A stretch of 57,371 nt of DNA from NCBI RefSeq assembly GCF_006483455.1, contig NZ_PPPU01000031.1, positions 1 through 57,371 of the forward strand, in the 5' to 3' direction. The translations under genes and the position numbers were made by a program. Within the stretch, counting starts at the first letter, position 1, and every line of letters begins with the position of its first letter. This document shows positions 8,240 through 17,465 of the stretch, piece by piece. A model generated the notes under the pieces. The model saw only the letters and a list, made by a program, of their open reading frames with translations, ran no database searches and was not told the origin of the DNA. Origin of the DNA: Methylomonas koyamae (GTDB lineage: Bacteria > Pseudomonadota > Gammaproteobacteria > Methylococcales > Methylomonadaceae).

Positions 8240-9517
8240 CTAAACCTTAAAGACCGTGGTGGCGGCCTCTACGGTAGCCTGCAAATCTTGATCGGTATGC
8301 GCCGCCGAAACAAACCCTGCCTCGAACGCCGACGGCGCCAGATACACGCCCTGATCCAGCATCGCATGGAAAAAACGTTTGAAGCGCTCGACATCGCAGG
8401 CCATGACCTGGGCGAAGCGGGTGATGGATTTTTCGGGGCTGAAGAACAGGCCGAACATGCCGCCGACCTGGTTGGTGGTGAACGGGATGCCGGCTTGGTC
8501 GGCGGCGGTTTGCAGGCCTTGCAGCAGTTTGGCGGTTTTGGCGGCCAAGGCGTCGTAAAAACCCGGCGCGGAAATCAGTTCCAGGGTTTTCAGGCCGGCG
8601 GCCATTGCCACCGGGCAGCCGGACAGGGTGCCGGCCTGATAAACCGGGCCGAGCGGGGCGAGGTATTCCATGATCTTGCGGCTGCCGCCGAAGGCGCCGA
8701 CCGGCAAGCCGCCGCCGATGATTTTGCCTAGCGTGGTCAGGTCCGGTTTTATGCCGTACAGGCCTTGTGCGCCTTGCAGGCCGACGCGGAAGCCGGTCAT
8801 GACTTCGTCGAAAATCAATACGCTGCCGTAGCGATCGCAGACCTCGCGCAGGGTTTGCAGAAAGCCCGGCTCTGGCGGGATGCAGTTCATGTTGCCGGCC
8901 ACCGGCTCGACGATGATGCAGGCGATTTGCTCGCCAAGTTCGGCGAAGGTTTGTGTGACCGCGTCGCTGTCGTTGTAAGCCAGGGTGATGGTGTCGGCGG
9001 CCAGTGCGGCGGGGACGCCGGGCGAGCTGGGTACACCCAGCGTTAATGCGCCGGAGCCGGCCTTGACCAGCAACGAATCGGAATGGCCGTGATAGCAGCC
9101 TTCGAATTTGACGATTTTGTCCCGGCCGGTGTAACCGCGCGCCAGCCGCAGGGCGCTCATCGTCGCTTCGGTGCCGGAGCTGACCATGCGCACCATGTCG
9201 ATCGACGGCAGCAGCTCACAGACTTTTTGCGCCATCACGGTTTCGATTTCGGTCGGCGCGCCGAAGCTGAGGCCTTTTTCGGCGGACACTTTGACGGCGT
9301 CGATCACCGCCGGATGGGCGTGGCCCAAGATCATCGGCCCCCAGGAGCCGACGTAATCGATATAGCGCTTGCCTTCGCTGTCCCAGACGTAGGCGCCCTG
9401 GGCGCGGTCGAAGTAAACCGGGGTGCCGCCGACGCCTTTGAAGGCGCGTACCGGCGAGTTGACTCCGCCGGGAATGACTTGTTGGGCTTGGGAGAATAGT
9501 TCGCTGGATAGTGTCAT
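8240..9517 (-). CDS. hemL: glutamate-1-semialdehyde 2,1-aminomutase
   Basis: This PLP enzyme of 425 residues converts glutamate-1-semialdehyde to 5-aminolevulinate in the C5 haem/cobalamin pathway. It is full length for the family. Diagnostic stretches include [19 protein letters not shown] N-terminus (here [15 protein letters not shown]), [41 protein letters not shown] and the PLP-lysine site in [18 protein letters not shown]. No strong Shine-Dalgarno is visible before the ATG at 9517. It appears monocistronic on the minus strand. Confidence 0.98.
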   Translation of the reverse strand: MTLSSELFSQAQQVIPGGVNSPVRAFKGVGGTPVYFDRAQGAYVWDSEGKRYIDYVGSWGPMILGHAHPAVIDAVKVSAEKGLSFGAPTEIETVMAQKVCELLPSIDMVRMVSSGTEATMSALRLARGYTGRDKIVKFEGCYHGHSDSLLVKAGSGALTLGVPSSPGVPAALAADTITLAYNDSDAVTQTFAELGEQIACIIVEPVAGNMNCIPPEPGFLQTLREVCDRYGSVLIFDEVMTGFRVGLQGAQGLYGIKPDLTTLGKIIGGGLPVGAFGGSRKIMEYLAPLGPVYQAGTLSGCPVAMAAGLKTLELISAPGFYDALAAKTAKLLQGLQTAADQAGIPFTTNQVGGMFGLFFSPEKSITRFAQVMACDVERFKRFFHAMLDQGVYLAPSAFEAGFVSAAHTDQDLQATVEAATTVFKV

Positions 9518-9675
9518 GGTCTGTGCAATCGGATTGAAGTTGATCGAGCCTGAAGCGCGAGGCTGGCGGGAGCGTTTCCGGGAGCGCCGGCCGAGCTGCC
9601 CGGTCAGGGCAGCCGGAGCGAATCGGGCCGCCGGGGCCGGCGGTGTTGCCGGACGCGCCCGCGGCCCGTTTGCCG

Positions 9676-10140
9676 TTAGTTGGCGGAATTATCCGAAGGT
9701 TTGCCGAACAAATGCGGTCCTTTCGGCTGCGGTTTGCTTTGCAAGCAGAAATACGCGGCAGCGTCGAATTTGATGCCCAGGGTCTGGGTATCTTCGTGGT
9801 CCTCGATATATTTTTCGGCGTCGATTTCCGACAGGTCTTTCATAATGTGCTCGGCGATGCAATCGCAGGTTTGCTTGAACCGCGGCTCGTCGACGTCTTT
9901 ATTGACCGAGTTTTTCAACTCGCGCTCGACGCATTTGGCCGAGAACTCCTTTTCGAATTGGCGTTTTTCCGCACCGCTGGCTTCGCCGGTGTCGTCGCGG
10001 TGTACGGATTTTTTCAAGGCGCCGGTTTTGGCGGCTTTCGGGGCTTCTGCTTCGGCTTTGTCATCGGAGCAGGCCGACAGCAGTAATAGGACAGGAAGCA
10101 AGGCGAGGGCGAGGGCCCGTTTCAACGAGTTGTTTTTCAT
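9676..10140 (-). CDS. putative outer-membrane lipoprotein with conserved cysteines
   Basis: The 154-residue product begins with a lipoprotein signal (hydrophobic LPVLLLL, lipobox LSAC with Cys24), and Ser at +2 favours the outer membrane. A charged, low-complexity segment follows. The C-terminal domain has four cysteines ([21 protein letters not shown]) that could form two disulfides in the periplasm. I do not recognise the family. It lies 23 bases downstream of gmk on the same strand and may be co-transcribed with it. Confidence 0.8.
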   Translation of the reverse strand: MKNNSLKRALALALLPVLLLLSACSDDKAEAEAPKAAKTGALKKSVHRDDTGEASGAEKRQFEKEFSAKCVERELKNSVNKDVDEPRFKQTCDCIAEHIMKDLSEIDAEKYIEDHEDTQTLGIKFDAAAYFCLQSKPQPKGPHLFGKPSDNSAN

Positions 10141-10163
10141 GATGTGTGCTGTCTGATTTGGTT

Positions 10164-10778
<615 letters not shown>

Positions 10779-10810
10779 TTATTTATTCAGGGTTATCCAT
10801 GCGGCCGCCA

Positions 10811-10839
10811 TTCTTTTCTGATAACGCCTAAGAGTCAAG
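10811..10839 (-). promoter_or_regulatory. candidate gmk promoter
   Basis: On the minus strand TTGACT and AAGAAT are separated by 17 bases, and the start codon of gmk lies about 33 bases further on. The match is five of six at -35 and four of six at -10. Confidence 0.4.
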
Positions 10840-10854
10840 CCCCGCCGCGTGCTG

Positions 10855-10863
10855 TGGTATGAT
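10855..10863 (+). promoter_or_regulatory. candidate extended -10 promoter of dnaA
   Basis: TGGTATGAT fits the extended -10 consensus TGnTATAAT with one change. It lies 33 bases before the dnaA start. There is no obvious -35 box, as is common for extended -10 promoters. Confidence 0.4.
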
Positions 10864-10896
10864 GCAAGGCCTTTCTCTGCCCCTTCTTTAACGCCG

Positions 10897-12213
10897 ATGA
10901 GTGTGATTTGGAACAACTGCCTGGCCAAACTGGAACATGAAATCCCGAGCGCGGATTTCAGTACCTGGATCAGGCCGCTGCAAGCTGTGGAGTCCGACAG
11001 CCAACTGAAGTTGCTCGCCCCCAACCGTTTCATTATCGACCATATCAAACAACACTTTTTTTCGATCATCGAAGACGCGGTCAACGAATTCTCGAATGCG
11101 ACGCTGTCTGTCCATTTCGAGATCGGCTCCAAGAAAGCGCCGGCCATCAAAGCGCCGACCTTGAGCAAGAGTTCGACCCAGAAAAAGAACCAGCCCAATT
11201 TTCTGAACAAGGCCTTCACCTTCGAGAGCTTCGTCGAAGGTAAATCCAACCAGTTGGCGCGGGCGGCATCGGTCACGGTATCGGACAATATCGGCAAGGT
11301 CTACAACCCGCTGTTCATCTACGGCAGCTCCGGCCTGGGCAAAACCCATTTGATGCATGCCATCGGCAACGCGGTACTGCTGAAAAAACCGGATGCCAAC
11401 ATCGTCTACCTGCACTCGGAAAAATTCGTGCAGGACATGGTCAAGGCTCTGCAACAGAACAGCATCAACCAGTTTAAAGAGTACTACCGCAGCATCGACA
11501 TCTTGTTGATGGACGACATCCAGTTTCTGGCCGGCAAGGAGCGCTCGCAGGAGGAGTTTTTCCATACCTTCAACAATCTGCTGGATAACAAGCACCAGGT
11601 GGTACTGACCTGCGACAAATACCCGAAGGAAATCGACGGCCTGGAAGACCGGCTGAAATCGCGCTTCGGCTGGGGCTTGCCGGTGGCGATCGAGCCGCCG
11701 GACTTGGAAACCCGCACCGCGATTCTGATTAAAAAAGCCTTGCAGGTCGGCGTCGAGCTGGATCAGGAAATCGCTTTTTTCATCGCCAAACGCATTCCGT
11801 CCAACGTGCGTGACCTGGAAGGCGCGCTGCGGCGGGTGGTGGCCAACTCCCAGTTCACCGGCCGCGAAATCACGCTGGAATTCACCAAGGAAGCGCTGCA
11901 CGATTTGATCAGTCTGCAGGACAAACTGATCAGCATCGACAACATCCAGAAAACCGTGGCGGAGTACTTCAAGATTCGGGTCGCCGATTTGTCGTCGAAA
12001 AACCGTAAGCAATCGATCACCCGGCCGCGCCAAGTAGCGATGAGCCTGGCGCGCGAGTTGACTTCGCACAGCTATCCGGAAATTGGCGACGCTTTCGGCG
12101 GCCGCGACCATACCACCGTGATCAACGCCTGCAAACGCATCGCCGAACTAAAGGAGGAGGACGTGAAAATGGCCGAAGACTACAAAAACCTGCTGCGGAC
12201 CTTATCGCATTGA
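10897..12213 (+). CDS. dnaA: chromosomal replication initiator protein DnaA
   Basis: The 438-residue AAA+ initiator has domain I starting [17 protein letters not shown], a Lys/Ser-rich linker, Walker [10 protein letters not shown] near residue 143, Walker [12 protein letters not shown] and sensor motifs (LKSRFGWG). The C-terminal DnaA-box-binding helix-turn-helix contains [17 protein letters not shown]. The ATG at 10897 is chosen because domain I of the family begins there; a 16-residue upstream extension would overlap the promoter. dnaA here is not followed by dnaN, recF or gyrB, and no cluster of DnaA boxes is visible nearby. Confidence 0.98.
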   Translation: MSVIWNNCLAKLEHEIPSADFSTWIRPLQAVESDSQLKLLAPNRFIIDHIKQHFFSIIEDAVNEFSNATLSVHFEIGSKKAPAIKAPTLSKSSTQKKNQPNFLNKAFTFESFVEGKSNQLARAASVTVSDNIGKVYNPLFIYGSSGLGKTHLMHAIGNAVLLKKPDANIVYLHSEKFVQDMVKALQQNSINQFKEYYRSIDILLMDDIQFLAGKERSQEEFFHTFNNLLDNKHQVVLTCDKYPKEIDGLEDRLKSRFGWGLPVAIEPPDLETRTAILIKKALQVGVELDQEIAFFIAKRIPSNVRDLEGALRRVVANSQFTGREITLEFTKEALHDLISLQDKLISIDNIQKTVAEYFKIRVADLSSKNRKQSITRPRQVAMSLARELTSHSYPEIGDAFGGRDHTTVINACKRIAELKEEDVKMAEDYKNLLRTLSH

Positions 12214-12250
12214 TCGGTCCTGACCCGCTTTCCCCGCTGTTGGCTACACC

Positions 12251-12433
12251 TTGAAACACCATCTACTCAGTGCCGCGATTTTTCTGGCCGCAACCTTGCT
12301 TTATCTGGTAGGTTATTCCAAAACCAGCGCTGCCGCGGCGATCGCCGGAGGCGTATTCGAAGCTTGGTTTTGGCTCAGAATGTTCGAACAGCCGCAGAGC
12401 GACGATATCGACCCGGCGAACCGATCAAATTAG
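12251..12433 (+). CDS. small membrane protein, 60 residues
   Basis: The frame starts at a TTG and encodes two closely spaced hydrophobic segments (LLSAAIFLAATLLYLVGY and AIAGGVFEAWFWLRMF) with a polar acidic tail. It is probably an inner-membrane miniprotein. The ribosome site is weak, so the start is uncertain. It lies 37 bases after dnaA and could be read from the dnaA transcript. Function unknown. Confidence 0.5.
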   Translation: MKHHLLSAAIFLAATLLYLVGYSKTSAAAAIAGGVFEAWFWLRMFEQPQSDDIDPANRSN

Positions 12434-12524
12434 CCTCAGCCCGGCTACGAGCGCCTCGATCCGCGCTCATGGAAAACGGCGGAAAGGACCGACTAAGCGA
12501 TAAGGAACAGATCAAGGATTCAAC

Positions 12525-13331
12525 ATGAACGGCCCGCAACGCATCGTCTGTTTGACCGGCGAAACCACGGAAGTGCTTTATTTGCTGAACCAGCAATGGC
12601 GGATTGCCGGCATCTCCGGTTACACCACCCGCCCGGCCGCAGCACGTAAAGAAAAACCCAAAGTCGCTGCCTTCACCTCGGCCAACATCGGCAAGATTCT
12701 GGCATTGAATCCCGATTTAGTGTTGACCTGCACCAATCTGCAGGCCGACATCGCCGCAGCGCTGATCAAAGCCGGCATCGAAGTGCATGCCTTCAACCAG
12801 CGTTCGTTAGCCGGCATCCTGCAAATGGTTTCCACGCTCGGCGCACTGGTCGATGCCGCCGAAGCCGCCGCCACATTGCGTGCCGAGTTAGAGCGGCAGA
12901 TCGCCTCGGCCCGCGCCGCAGCCGAATCGATGGCTGTCAGGCCGAAAATTTATTTCGAGGAATGGAATGAGCCTCTGATTAGCGGCATCGGTTGGGTTTC
13001 GGAGATTGTCGAACTGGCCGGCGGCAACGATTGCTTTGCCGAGCTGGCCGGTCAGGCCTCGGCCAAAGGCCGGATCATTGACGACCCGAATCGGGTCGTC
13101 GAGCGCCAACCCGACATCATCCTCGGCTCTTGGTGCGGCAAGAAATTCCGCCCGGAACAGCTTGCCGGCCGCCCCGGCTGGGACCTTATTCCGGCAGTAC
13201 GCGACGGCTTCGTCCGCGAAATCAAATCGGCCGACATCCTGCAACCCGGCCCCGCGGTGTTGCAGCACGGCCTGCGGCAGATGCAGCACATCGTCCGGCA
13301 ATGGTCGGCATGGCAGGCGGCACATGGTTAA
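12525..13331 (+). CDS. BtuF-like cobalamin/iron-type substrate-binding protein without signal peptide
   Basis: The 268-residue protein has the two-lobed class III binding-protein pattern: RIVCLTGETTEVLYLL at the start, AFTSANIGKILALNPDLVL, the connecting long helix, then GIGWVSEIVELAGGNDCF and RQPDIILGSW. BtuF and related proteins deliver B12 or siderophores to ABC importers. No signal peptide is present and no permease or ATPase lies nearby, so either the protein is cytoplasmic or it has been recruited to another job. The start at 12525 begins directly with the conserved first strand, so a hidden signal upstream is unlikely. Confidence 0.75.
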   Translation: MNGPQRIVCLTGETTEVLYLLNQQWRIAGISGYTTRPAAARKEKPKVAAFTSANIGKILALNPDLVLTCTNLQADIAAALIKAGIEVHAFNQRSLAGILQMVSTLGALVDAAEAAATLRAELERQIASARAAAESMAVRPKIYFEEWNEPLISGIGWVSEIVELAGGNDCFAELAGQASAKGRIIDDPNRVVERQPDIILGSWCGKKFRPEQLAGRPGWDLIPAVRDGFVREIKSADILQPGPAVLQHGLRQMQHIVRQWSAWQAAHG

Positions 13332-13435
13332 ACCAGCCGGCACGACAAATCCAAAACCATACTCGACCCGCTGCCGCAGCGTTACGTTTTGCTGCGGTAT
13401 GGCGGCATATCTTTCAGACTTTTAATCGACGTCCC

Positions 13436-14743
13436 GTGGCTACTTTATTTCAAATTCCGCCGAACCACCCGCAACGCTTCGTCCTGCATAACGAAGTCCA
13501 TGCCCGCGCCTCATCGATTCGCAGCCTGCCGGTACGGGCCAGCTACCTGGCCTTGGCGCTGTCCGGCGAGGAAAAGCTGCGCGAACGCCAGCATCTGATC
13601 GCGCTGTGCCAACGCTACGGCGCCGCCGCGCCAGACCACGACGCCGACCATTTCAGCGCCGGCTTCGACGCGTTTCAGATGAGTTGGGAACAGCACGGGG
13701 AATTCAGCACCTACACCTTTTATGCCTACGACGGCGAGAGCGAACCGTTTGCCGAACCGGCCTTAAAAAAAGTCCCGGTGGACTGGCTGTCGAAAATCGC
13801 CGGCCAAACCATGGTGGCCGCCCATGCCTGCGTGGTGACGGCCGCCGACATCGATTACCAGGACGGCATGGATTTAAGCCCGCTGTCCGCCTATTTTGCC
13901 GGCAACCCGATCGTCGGCTCCAAGGTCACCGGCGGCGCGGCGTCGGTCTTCACCGATTTTCGGATCCACGTCGACGGCTTCAGCCGGTTCCTGGTCGTCG
14001 ACCAAAACCTGAAAACCGCGCAAGCTGGCCGCCTGCTGCACCGCCTGTTCGACATCGAGGTTTACCGGGTACTGGCATTGCTGGCTTTTCCGATCGCCCG
14101 CAAACTCTATCCCGAATTAAAAAGGGCCGACCGCCAGTTATACGCAATCACTAACTCGATGACCCAGCCGGACGCCGACGACGCCAAATTGCTCGACGAA
14201 CTGACCGCACTGGCCGCCGAGGTGGAAAACCACATTTCGTCGCACCAGTTCCGGTTCGCGGCGGCCAGCGCTTACTACCATCTGGTCGGCCAACGTCTGA
14301 CTGATTTGCGCGAAGCCCGGATTCAAGGCATTCAAACCCTCGGCGAGTTCATCAAACGCCGCCTTGAGCCGGCAATGAACACCTGCGCCTCGACCTCGCA
14401 CCGGTTCAACTTGGTTTCGGAACGGGTCAGCAACGCCAGCCAACTGTTGCGTACCAAAGTCGATATCATCATCGAACGCCAAAACCAGGGCTTGCTATCG
14501 TCGATGGCCTTGCGCGCCAAGATGCAACTACGTATGCAACAAACGGTCGAAGGGATTTCGATTGTGGCGATCGCATATTACGCCGCCAGTTTGGTCGGTA
14601 AAGTTGCCGAAGCCCTGCATAGCGCGGGCTGGCATGTGAACCCCGAAATTGCCGAGGGTATCGCTATCCCGTTTATTTTGATCGCGATCGGCATCGTCAC
14701 CAAACGCATCCACCGCATTATTGAAAACACGACGGATTTGTAA
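13436..14743 (+). CDS. DUF3422-family membrane protein
   Basis: The 435-residue product opens with NHPQRFVLHNEVHAR, the hallmark of DUF3422. It continues with long predicted helices (residues about 220-370, charged and coiled-coil-like) and ends with two membrane segments (SIVAIAYYAASLVG and GIAIPFILIAIGIVTK). The family is an uncharacterised set of inner-membrane proteins in proteobacteria. I chose the GTG at 13436 because the frame upstream overlaps the previous gene and reads as Arg/Pro-rich non-protein sequence. No strong ribosome site is visible. Confidence 0.82.
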   Translation: MATLFQIPPNHPQRFVLHNEVHARASSIRSLPVRASYLALALSGEEKLRERQHLIALCQRYGAAAPDHDADHFSAGFDAFQMSWEQHGEFSTYTFYAYDGESEPFAEPALKKVPVDWLSKIAGQTMVAAHACVVTAADIDYQDGMDLSPLSAYFAGNPIVGSKVTGGAASVFTDFRIHVDGFSRFLVVDQNLKTAQAGRLLHRLFDIEVYRVLALLAFPIARKLYPELKRADRQLYAITNSMTQPDADDAKLLDELTALAAEVENHISSHQFRFAAASAYYHLVGQRLTDLREARIQGIQTLGEFIKRRLEPAMNTCASTSHRFNLVSERVSNASQLLRTKVDIIIERQNQGLLSSMALRAKMQLRMQQTVEGISIVAIAYYAASLVGKVAEALHSAGWHVNPEIAEGIAIPFILIAIGIVTKRIHRIIENTTDL

Positions 14744-14860
14744 ATCATATTCCGCCGTCGCTTTGGAGTTTATTGGTTATTTTAACTGCGGCGACAAACC
14801 GCCGGCGTTACCCGGATTGAATCTAAATCGACCACATTACATCTTGAAACTAAACTAATA

Positions 14861-15310
14861 ATGAAACTTCGCGTTATTCTAAAAAGATTCTCGCATCCGC
14901 AAGTTAGAAGGCGACTGAAAATCGGGTTGTCGCTTTGGGCGGCAGCCATCGTTTTAAGTTTGATTTCCAAAATATCCTACGATATCGGCTATTTCAAAGC
15001 CCAGTCGCTGATCGACGAAAAAAATGCGTCGAATCAGGTGGCACGGCAGCTTCTGACACCGGAGACTGCACAGCGCATTGTCACCGGCGCATTGAAGGAA
15101 GACCCCAATAACCCGAAAACCGTGGTAGTCCAGGTCACCGACAATAACCCGAAACTGTCGACAATCATTATCGAAAATAATAAGCAAAAAAGAATCGCCT
15201 GGATTATAGATTTACACTTGTATTTTACCGGCGACCTATATAGCGATAACGGCTACAATTTAACCCAATCCATGGAGTATCAAAATAATATTATTACCGG
15301 CCCACGTTAG
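14861..15310 (+). CDS. hypothetical single-pass membrane protein
   Basis: The 149-residue protein has a basic N-terminus, one membrane segment (IGLSLWAAAIVLSLISKISY) and an extracytoplasmic domain of about 105 residues. That domain has no cysteines and is rich in Asn and Thr. Base composition is clearly more AT-rich than the surrounding genes, which fits the accessory character of this segment. I recognise no family. It stands between DUF3422 and the MITE-like element. Confidence 0.6.
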   Translation: MKLRVILKRFSHPQVRRRLKIGLSLWAAAIVLSLISKISYDIGYFKAQSLIDEKNASNQVARQLLTPETAQRIVTGALKEDPNNPKTVVVQVTDNNPKLSTIIIENNKQKRIAWIIDLHLYFTGDLYSDNGYNLTQSMEYQNNIITGPR

Positions 15311-15648
15311 ATTGGGACCGCTTATGTATTTAACAGGTTGGTGAAAAACCATATTTCAGACGCTAATTTTGGTCAGCTTAATCAATATATAGTGTCTGCA
15401 GCATCATACTTCAACTAAATACAGACTGAGTCAGGGTCAAAAATGAGTTTTTCACCAACCTGTTAGGCCGAGTGCCGATTATAAAACCGATAGCCGACGC
15501 TACAATCAACCGCAGTAAGGCGAAACCCGGCCGATTGTCATACCCCGGTCATATCGCTATGTTTGGATAGCAGGCCAATTCCTGCGGCAGGTATTCCCCG
15601 GCCGATATTGGCTCAGCCGTCCCCTCAACCGGAACCCGATCCAAAAGC
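15311..15648. other. non-coding gap holding the MITE-like element
   Basis: Apart from the inverted-repeat element at 15331-15465, I see no gene in this 338-base gap. The last 180 bases before the TVP38-like gene show no clear promoter or hairpin. Confidence 0.4.
15331..15465. mobile_element. MITE-like element with perfect 19-bp inverted ends
   Basis: TAACAGGTTGGTGAAAAAC at 15331-15349 is repeated as its exact reverse complement at 15447-15465. The ends can be read as ACAGG...CCTGT flanked by a TA on each side, the target duplication expected of IS630/Tc1-mariner transposases. The 131-base interior has no coding capacity and is AT-rich. It is therefore a non-autonomous element (MITE) or a solo remnant that would be moved in trans. 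No matching transposase is in the window. Confidence 0.75.
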
Positions 15649-16320
15649 ATGCGCACCCAGTCGACAATTCTCGCCATTTTGTTGGTAACCTTGCTGGGCA
15701 TCGCCGCATTTCGACACGGTACGCCCGGATTGCAAGATATCGAACTCCACAAACAGGCCATCGGCCTTTTCATCGACAGCCATTACGGGGCGGCGGTCGT
15801 TTTATTCTTTTTGTTGTGCACGATTTTCATCAACTCACCGCTACCTTTGGCCGCGGCCATGAAAATCCTGTCCGGCTATTTTTTCGGGTTTTACCTGGGC
15901 GCGGTTTACAACGTCGGCGCAACGCTATTGGCATGTTTAATGGGATTTTGGCTGAGCCGTTACGCCCTCAGAAGCCGATTCGAGCGCTTGTTTTACAGCC
16001 GCCTGGAAGCCATCGAACACGAAATCGAACGCAACGGCTTGTATTATTTCCTTAGCCTGCGCGTCGCTATGGTGGTGCCCTATTTCCTGATCAACATCGT
16101 CGCCGGATTATCCAGACTATCGCTCAAGGATTATCTGCTCAGCACCTTGCTTGGCGTGGTGCCAGCCTCGTTGATTTATGCGAACGGCGGCGAACGGTTG
16201 GAACAGATCCGCTCCGCGGCCGACTTGTTCGAATGGCATACTGCCGGTTCGCTGGCGTTAATGGCAAGCGCCAGTCTGATCCCGGTATGGTTTCGGCGCA
16301 GCAGCCGCTACTCGGATTAG
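15649..16320 (+). CDS. TVP38/TMEM64 (DedA/VTT-like) membrane protein
   Basis: The 223-residue inner-membrane protein has a first membrane helix (ILAILLVTLLGIAAF), a second with FFLLCTIFINSPLPLAAAMKILSGYFFGFYLGAVYN (re-entrant region with the family's Pro and the FG-rich turn), and LRVAMVVPYFLINIVAGLSRLSLKDYLLSTLLG, the conserved second re-entrant half. The VTT family is implicated in lipid scrambling or ion transport. No operon partner is obvious. It is full length for bacterial members. Confidence 0.85.
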   Translation: MRTQSTILAILLVTLLGIAAFRHGTPGLQDIELHKQAIGLFIDSHYGAAVVLFFLLCTIFINSPLPLAAAMKILSGYFFGFYLGAVYNVGATLLACLMGFWLSRYALRSRFERLFYSRLEAIEHEIERNGLYYFLSLRVAMVVPYFLINIVAGLSRLSLKDYLLSTLLGVVPASLIYANGGERLEQIRSAADLFEWHTAGSLALMASASLIPVWFRRSSRYSD

Positions 16321-16567
16321 GCCGGCTGATACTGCCTTCAAGCCTTAGCCGCCGAGCGACTGGTGAAGCCGTTCTCAAATCATCGATCTTGGCGTTCAAC
16401 ATCCAACGGCGCCGGCCGACAGCCACAATTCAAGCAACAGGGGGCTTCTCCTGTCTAACGCCGGTGCCGGTAGACCCAACCCGCCGCCTCGTCGGATTCC
16501 CCGTTCCCGATTAACTTTTAGCCCGGTAACCTATACACACTTTTCAAACCCATTTTCACTATGACCG
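16321..16567. other. intergenic region before the TerB-like gene
   Basis: No gene or clear regulatory element is seen in these 247 bases. Confidence 0.35.
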
Positions 16568-17020
16568 ATGCTAGACCAAATTAAACTATTTTTTGAGAAA
16601 CACCTCGCCCTGCCATTACCGGCGGCTGCCGCAGAAGCCCAACTTCAACAGGCCTTGGTTGCATTGTTCATGGAAATGATGACGATGGACGATGTTTGCC
16701 AGGAAACCGAGCGGACGGCGATTTTATCGCTCACCAAAAAATGTTTTTCGTTATCGACCGAACAGGCCGAGCATTTGATGGCAAATGCAGAACAAAAACG
16801 TCAACACGCGGTCGACTATTACGAATTTACCTCGCTGATCAACAAACGCTTCAGTCCCGGCGAAAAGGTCGGGTTGATACAATCGCTCTGGCAAATTGCC
16901 TATGCCGACGGCCAACTTGACCCACAAGAAGAATATCTGGTGCGGAAAATTGCAGATCTTTTGGGTGTCTCTCATACCGATTTTATAATGACCAAACTTC
17001 GGGTGAATGGCAAACCCTAA
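16568..17020 (+). CDS. TerB-like (tellurite resistance TerB family) protein
   Basis: The 150-residue all-helical protein matches the TerB/DjlA-N fold: LVALFMEMMTMDDVCQETERTAILSL in the first half and GEKVGLIQSLWQIAYADGQLDPQEEYLVRKIADLLGV in the second, with the acidic ADGQLDPQE metal-binding loop. Stand-alone TerB proteins are cytoplasmic and of uncertain role. There is no other ter gene here, so tellurite resistance should not be inferred. It overlaps the next gene by 14 bases. Confidence 0.85.
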   Translation: MLDQIKLFFEKHLALPLPAAAAEAQLQQALVALFMEMMTMDDVCQETERTAILSLTKKCFSLSTEQAEHLMANAEQKRQHAVDYYEFTSLINKRFSPGEKVGLIQSLWQIAYADGQLDPQEEYLVRKIADLLGVSHTDFIMTKLRVNGKP

Positions 17021-17405
17021 GTCCGCTCAAAACTTATCCGAATCACGCATGAAAAAGCAGAAGAAAAACAAAGACCTCTGGTTGAATCAAACTGATATCG
17101 AAGTCGGTTGCTTGTACCTGACGACCGCCCGGCAATACCGTGCGGTGTTGGCGATGAAGGGCGACTTCTTGATCTACGCGCCCAGTTCCGAAGCAATGGC
17201 AGCCTTAGCAGCGGATGCCAACATGCCGTTTGAAAATTCTCCGTTCAAAAAATGCCAAATCGCCACTTTCGCTCAGAAAGAATACCAAGCATTCGAATGG
17301 CAAGACACTCAAGCCATCCGCCACAAACTGACGGCCGACCAACTGGCCGAAGCGATTAGCCAGTGCAATGCCAAAGCCGCCATTGAGGTGTTATTGGCCG
17401 AGTAA
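17007..17405 (+). CDS. hypothetical protein coupled to the TerB-like gene
   Basis: The 132-residue product starts inside the last codons of the TerB-like gene, or alternatively at the ATG at 17049. After a Lys-rich start it shows a mixed alpha/beta pattern (DIEVGCLYLTTARQYRAVLAM, DFLIYAPSSEAMAALAAD), and it ends with a helix, AISQCNAKAAIEVLLAE. It has no membrane segment or signal. I recognise no family. The overlap suggests both proteins are made together. Confidence 0.65.
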   Translation: MANPKSAQNLSESRMKKQKKNKDLWLNQTDIEVGCLYLTTARQYRAVLAMKGDFLIYAPSSEAMAALAADANMPFENSPFKKCQIATFAQKEYQAFEWQDTQAIRHKLTADQLAEAISQCNAKAAIEVLLAE

Positions 17406-17465
17406 CCAACAGCGCCTTTAGCAACAAATTGAAATCCTCAATTATCCTCATCAGGAGAGCCCCTT

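Noticed and set aside
10792..10800. TTATCCATG as a DnaA box between gmk and dnaA
   Set aside because: It differs from TTATNCACA at two positions and stands alone, so it does not support an origin or autoregulatory site.
10888..12111. Long open frame of 407 codons on the minus strand opposite dnaA
   Set aside because: It is the mirror of dnaA codon bias in GC-rich DNA, with Arg/Gln/Val-rich sequence and no recognised domain. The same holds for large antisense frames opposite the amidohydrolase, recC and the CueO-type oxidase.
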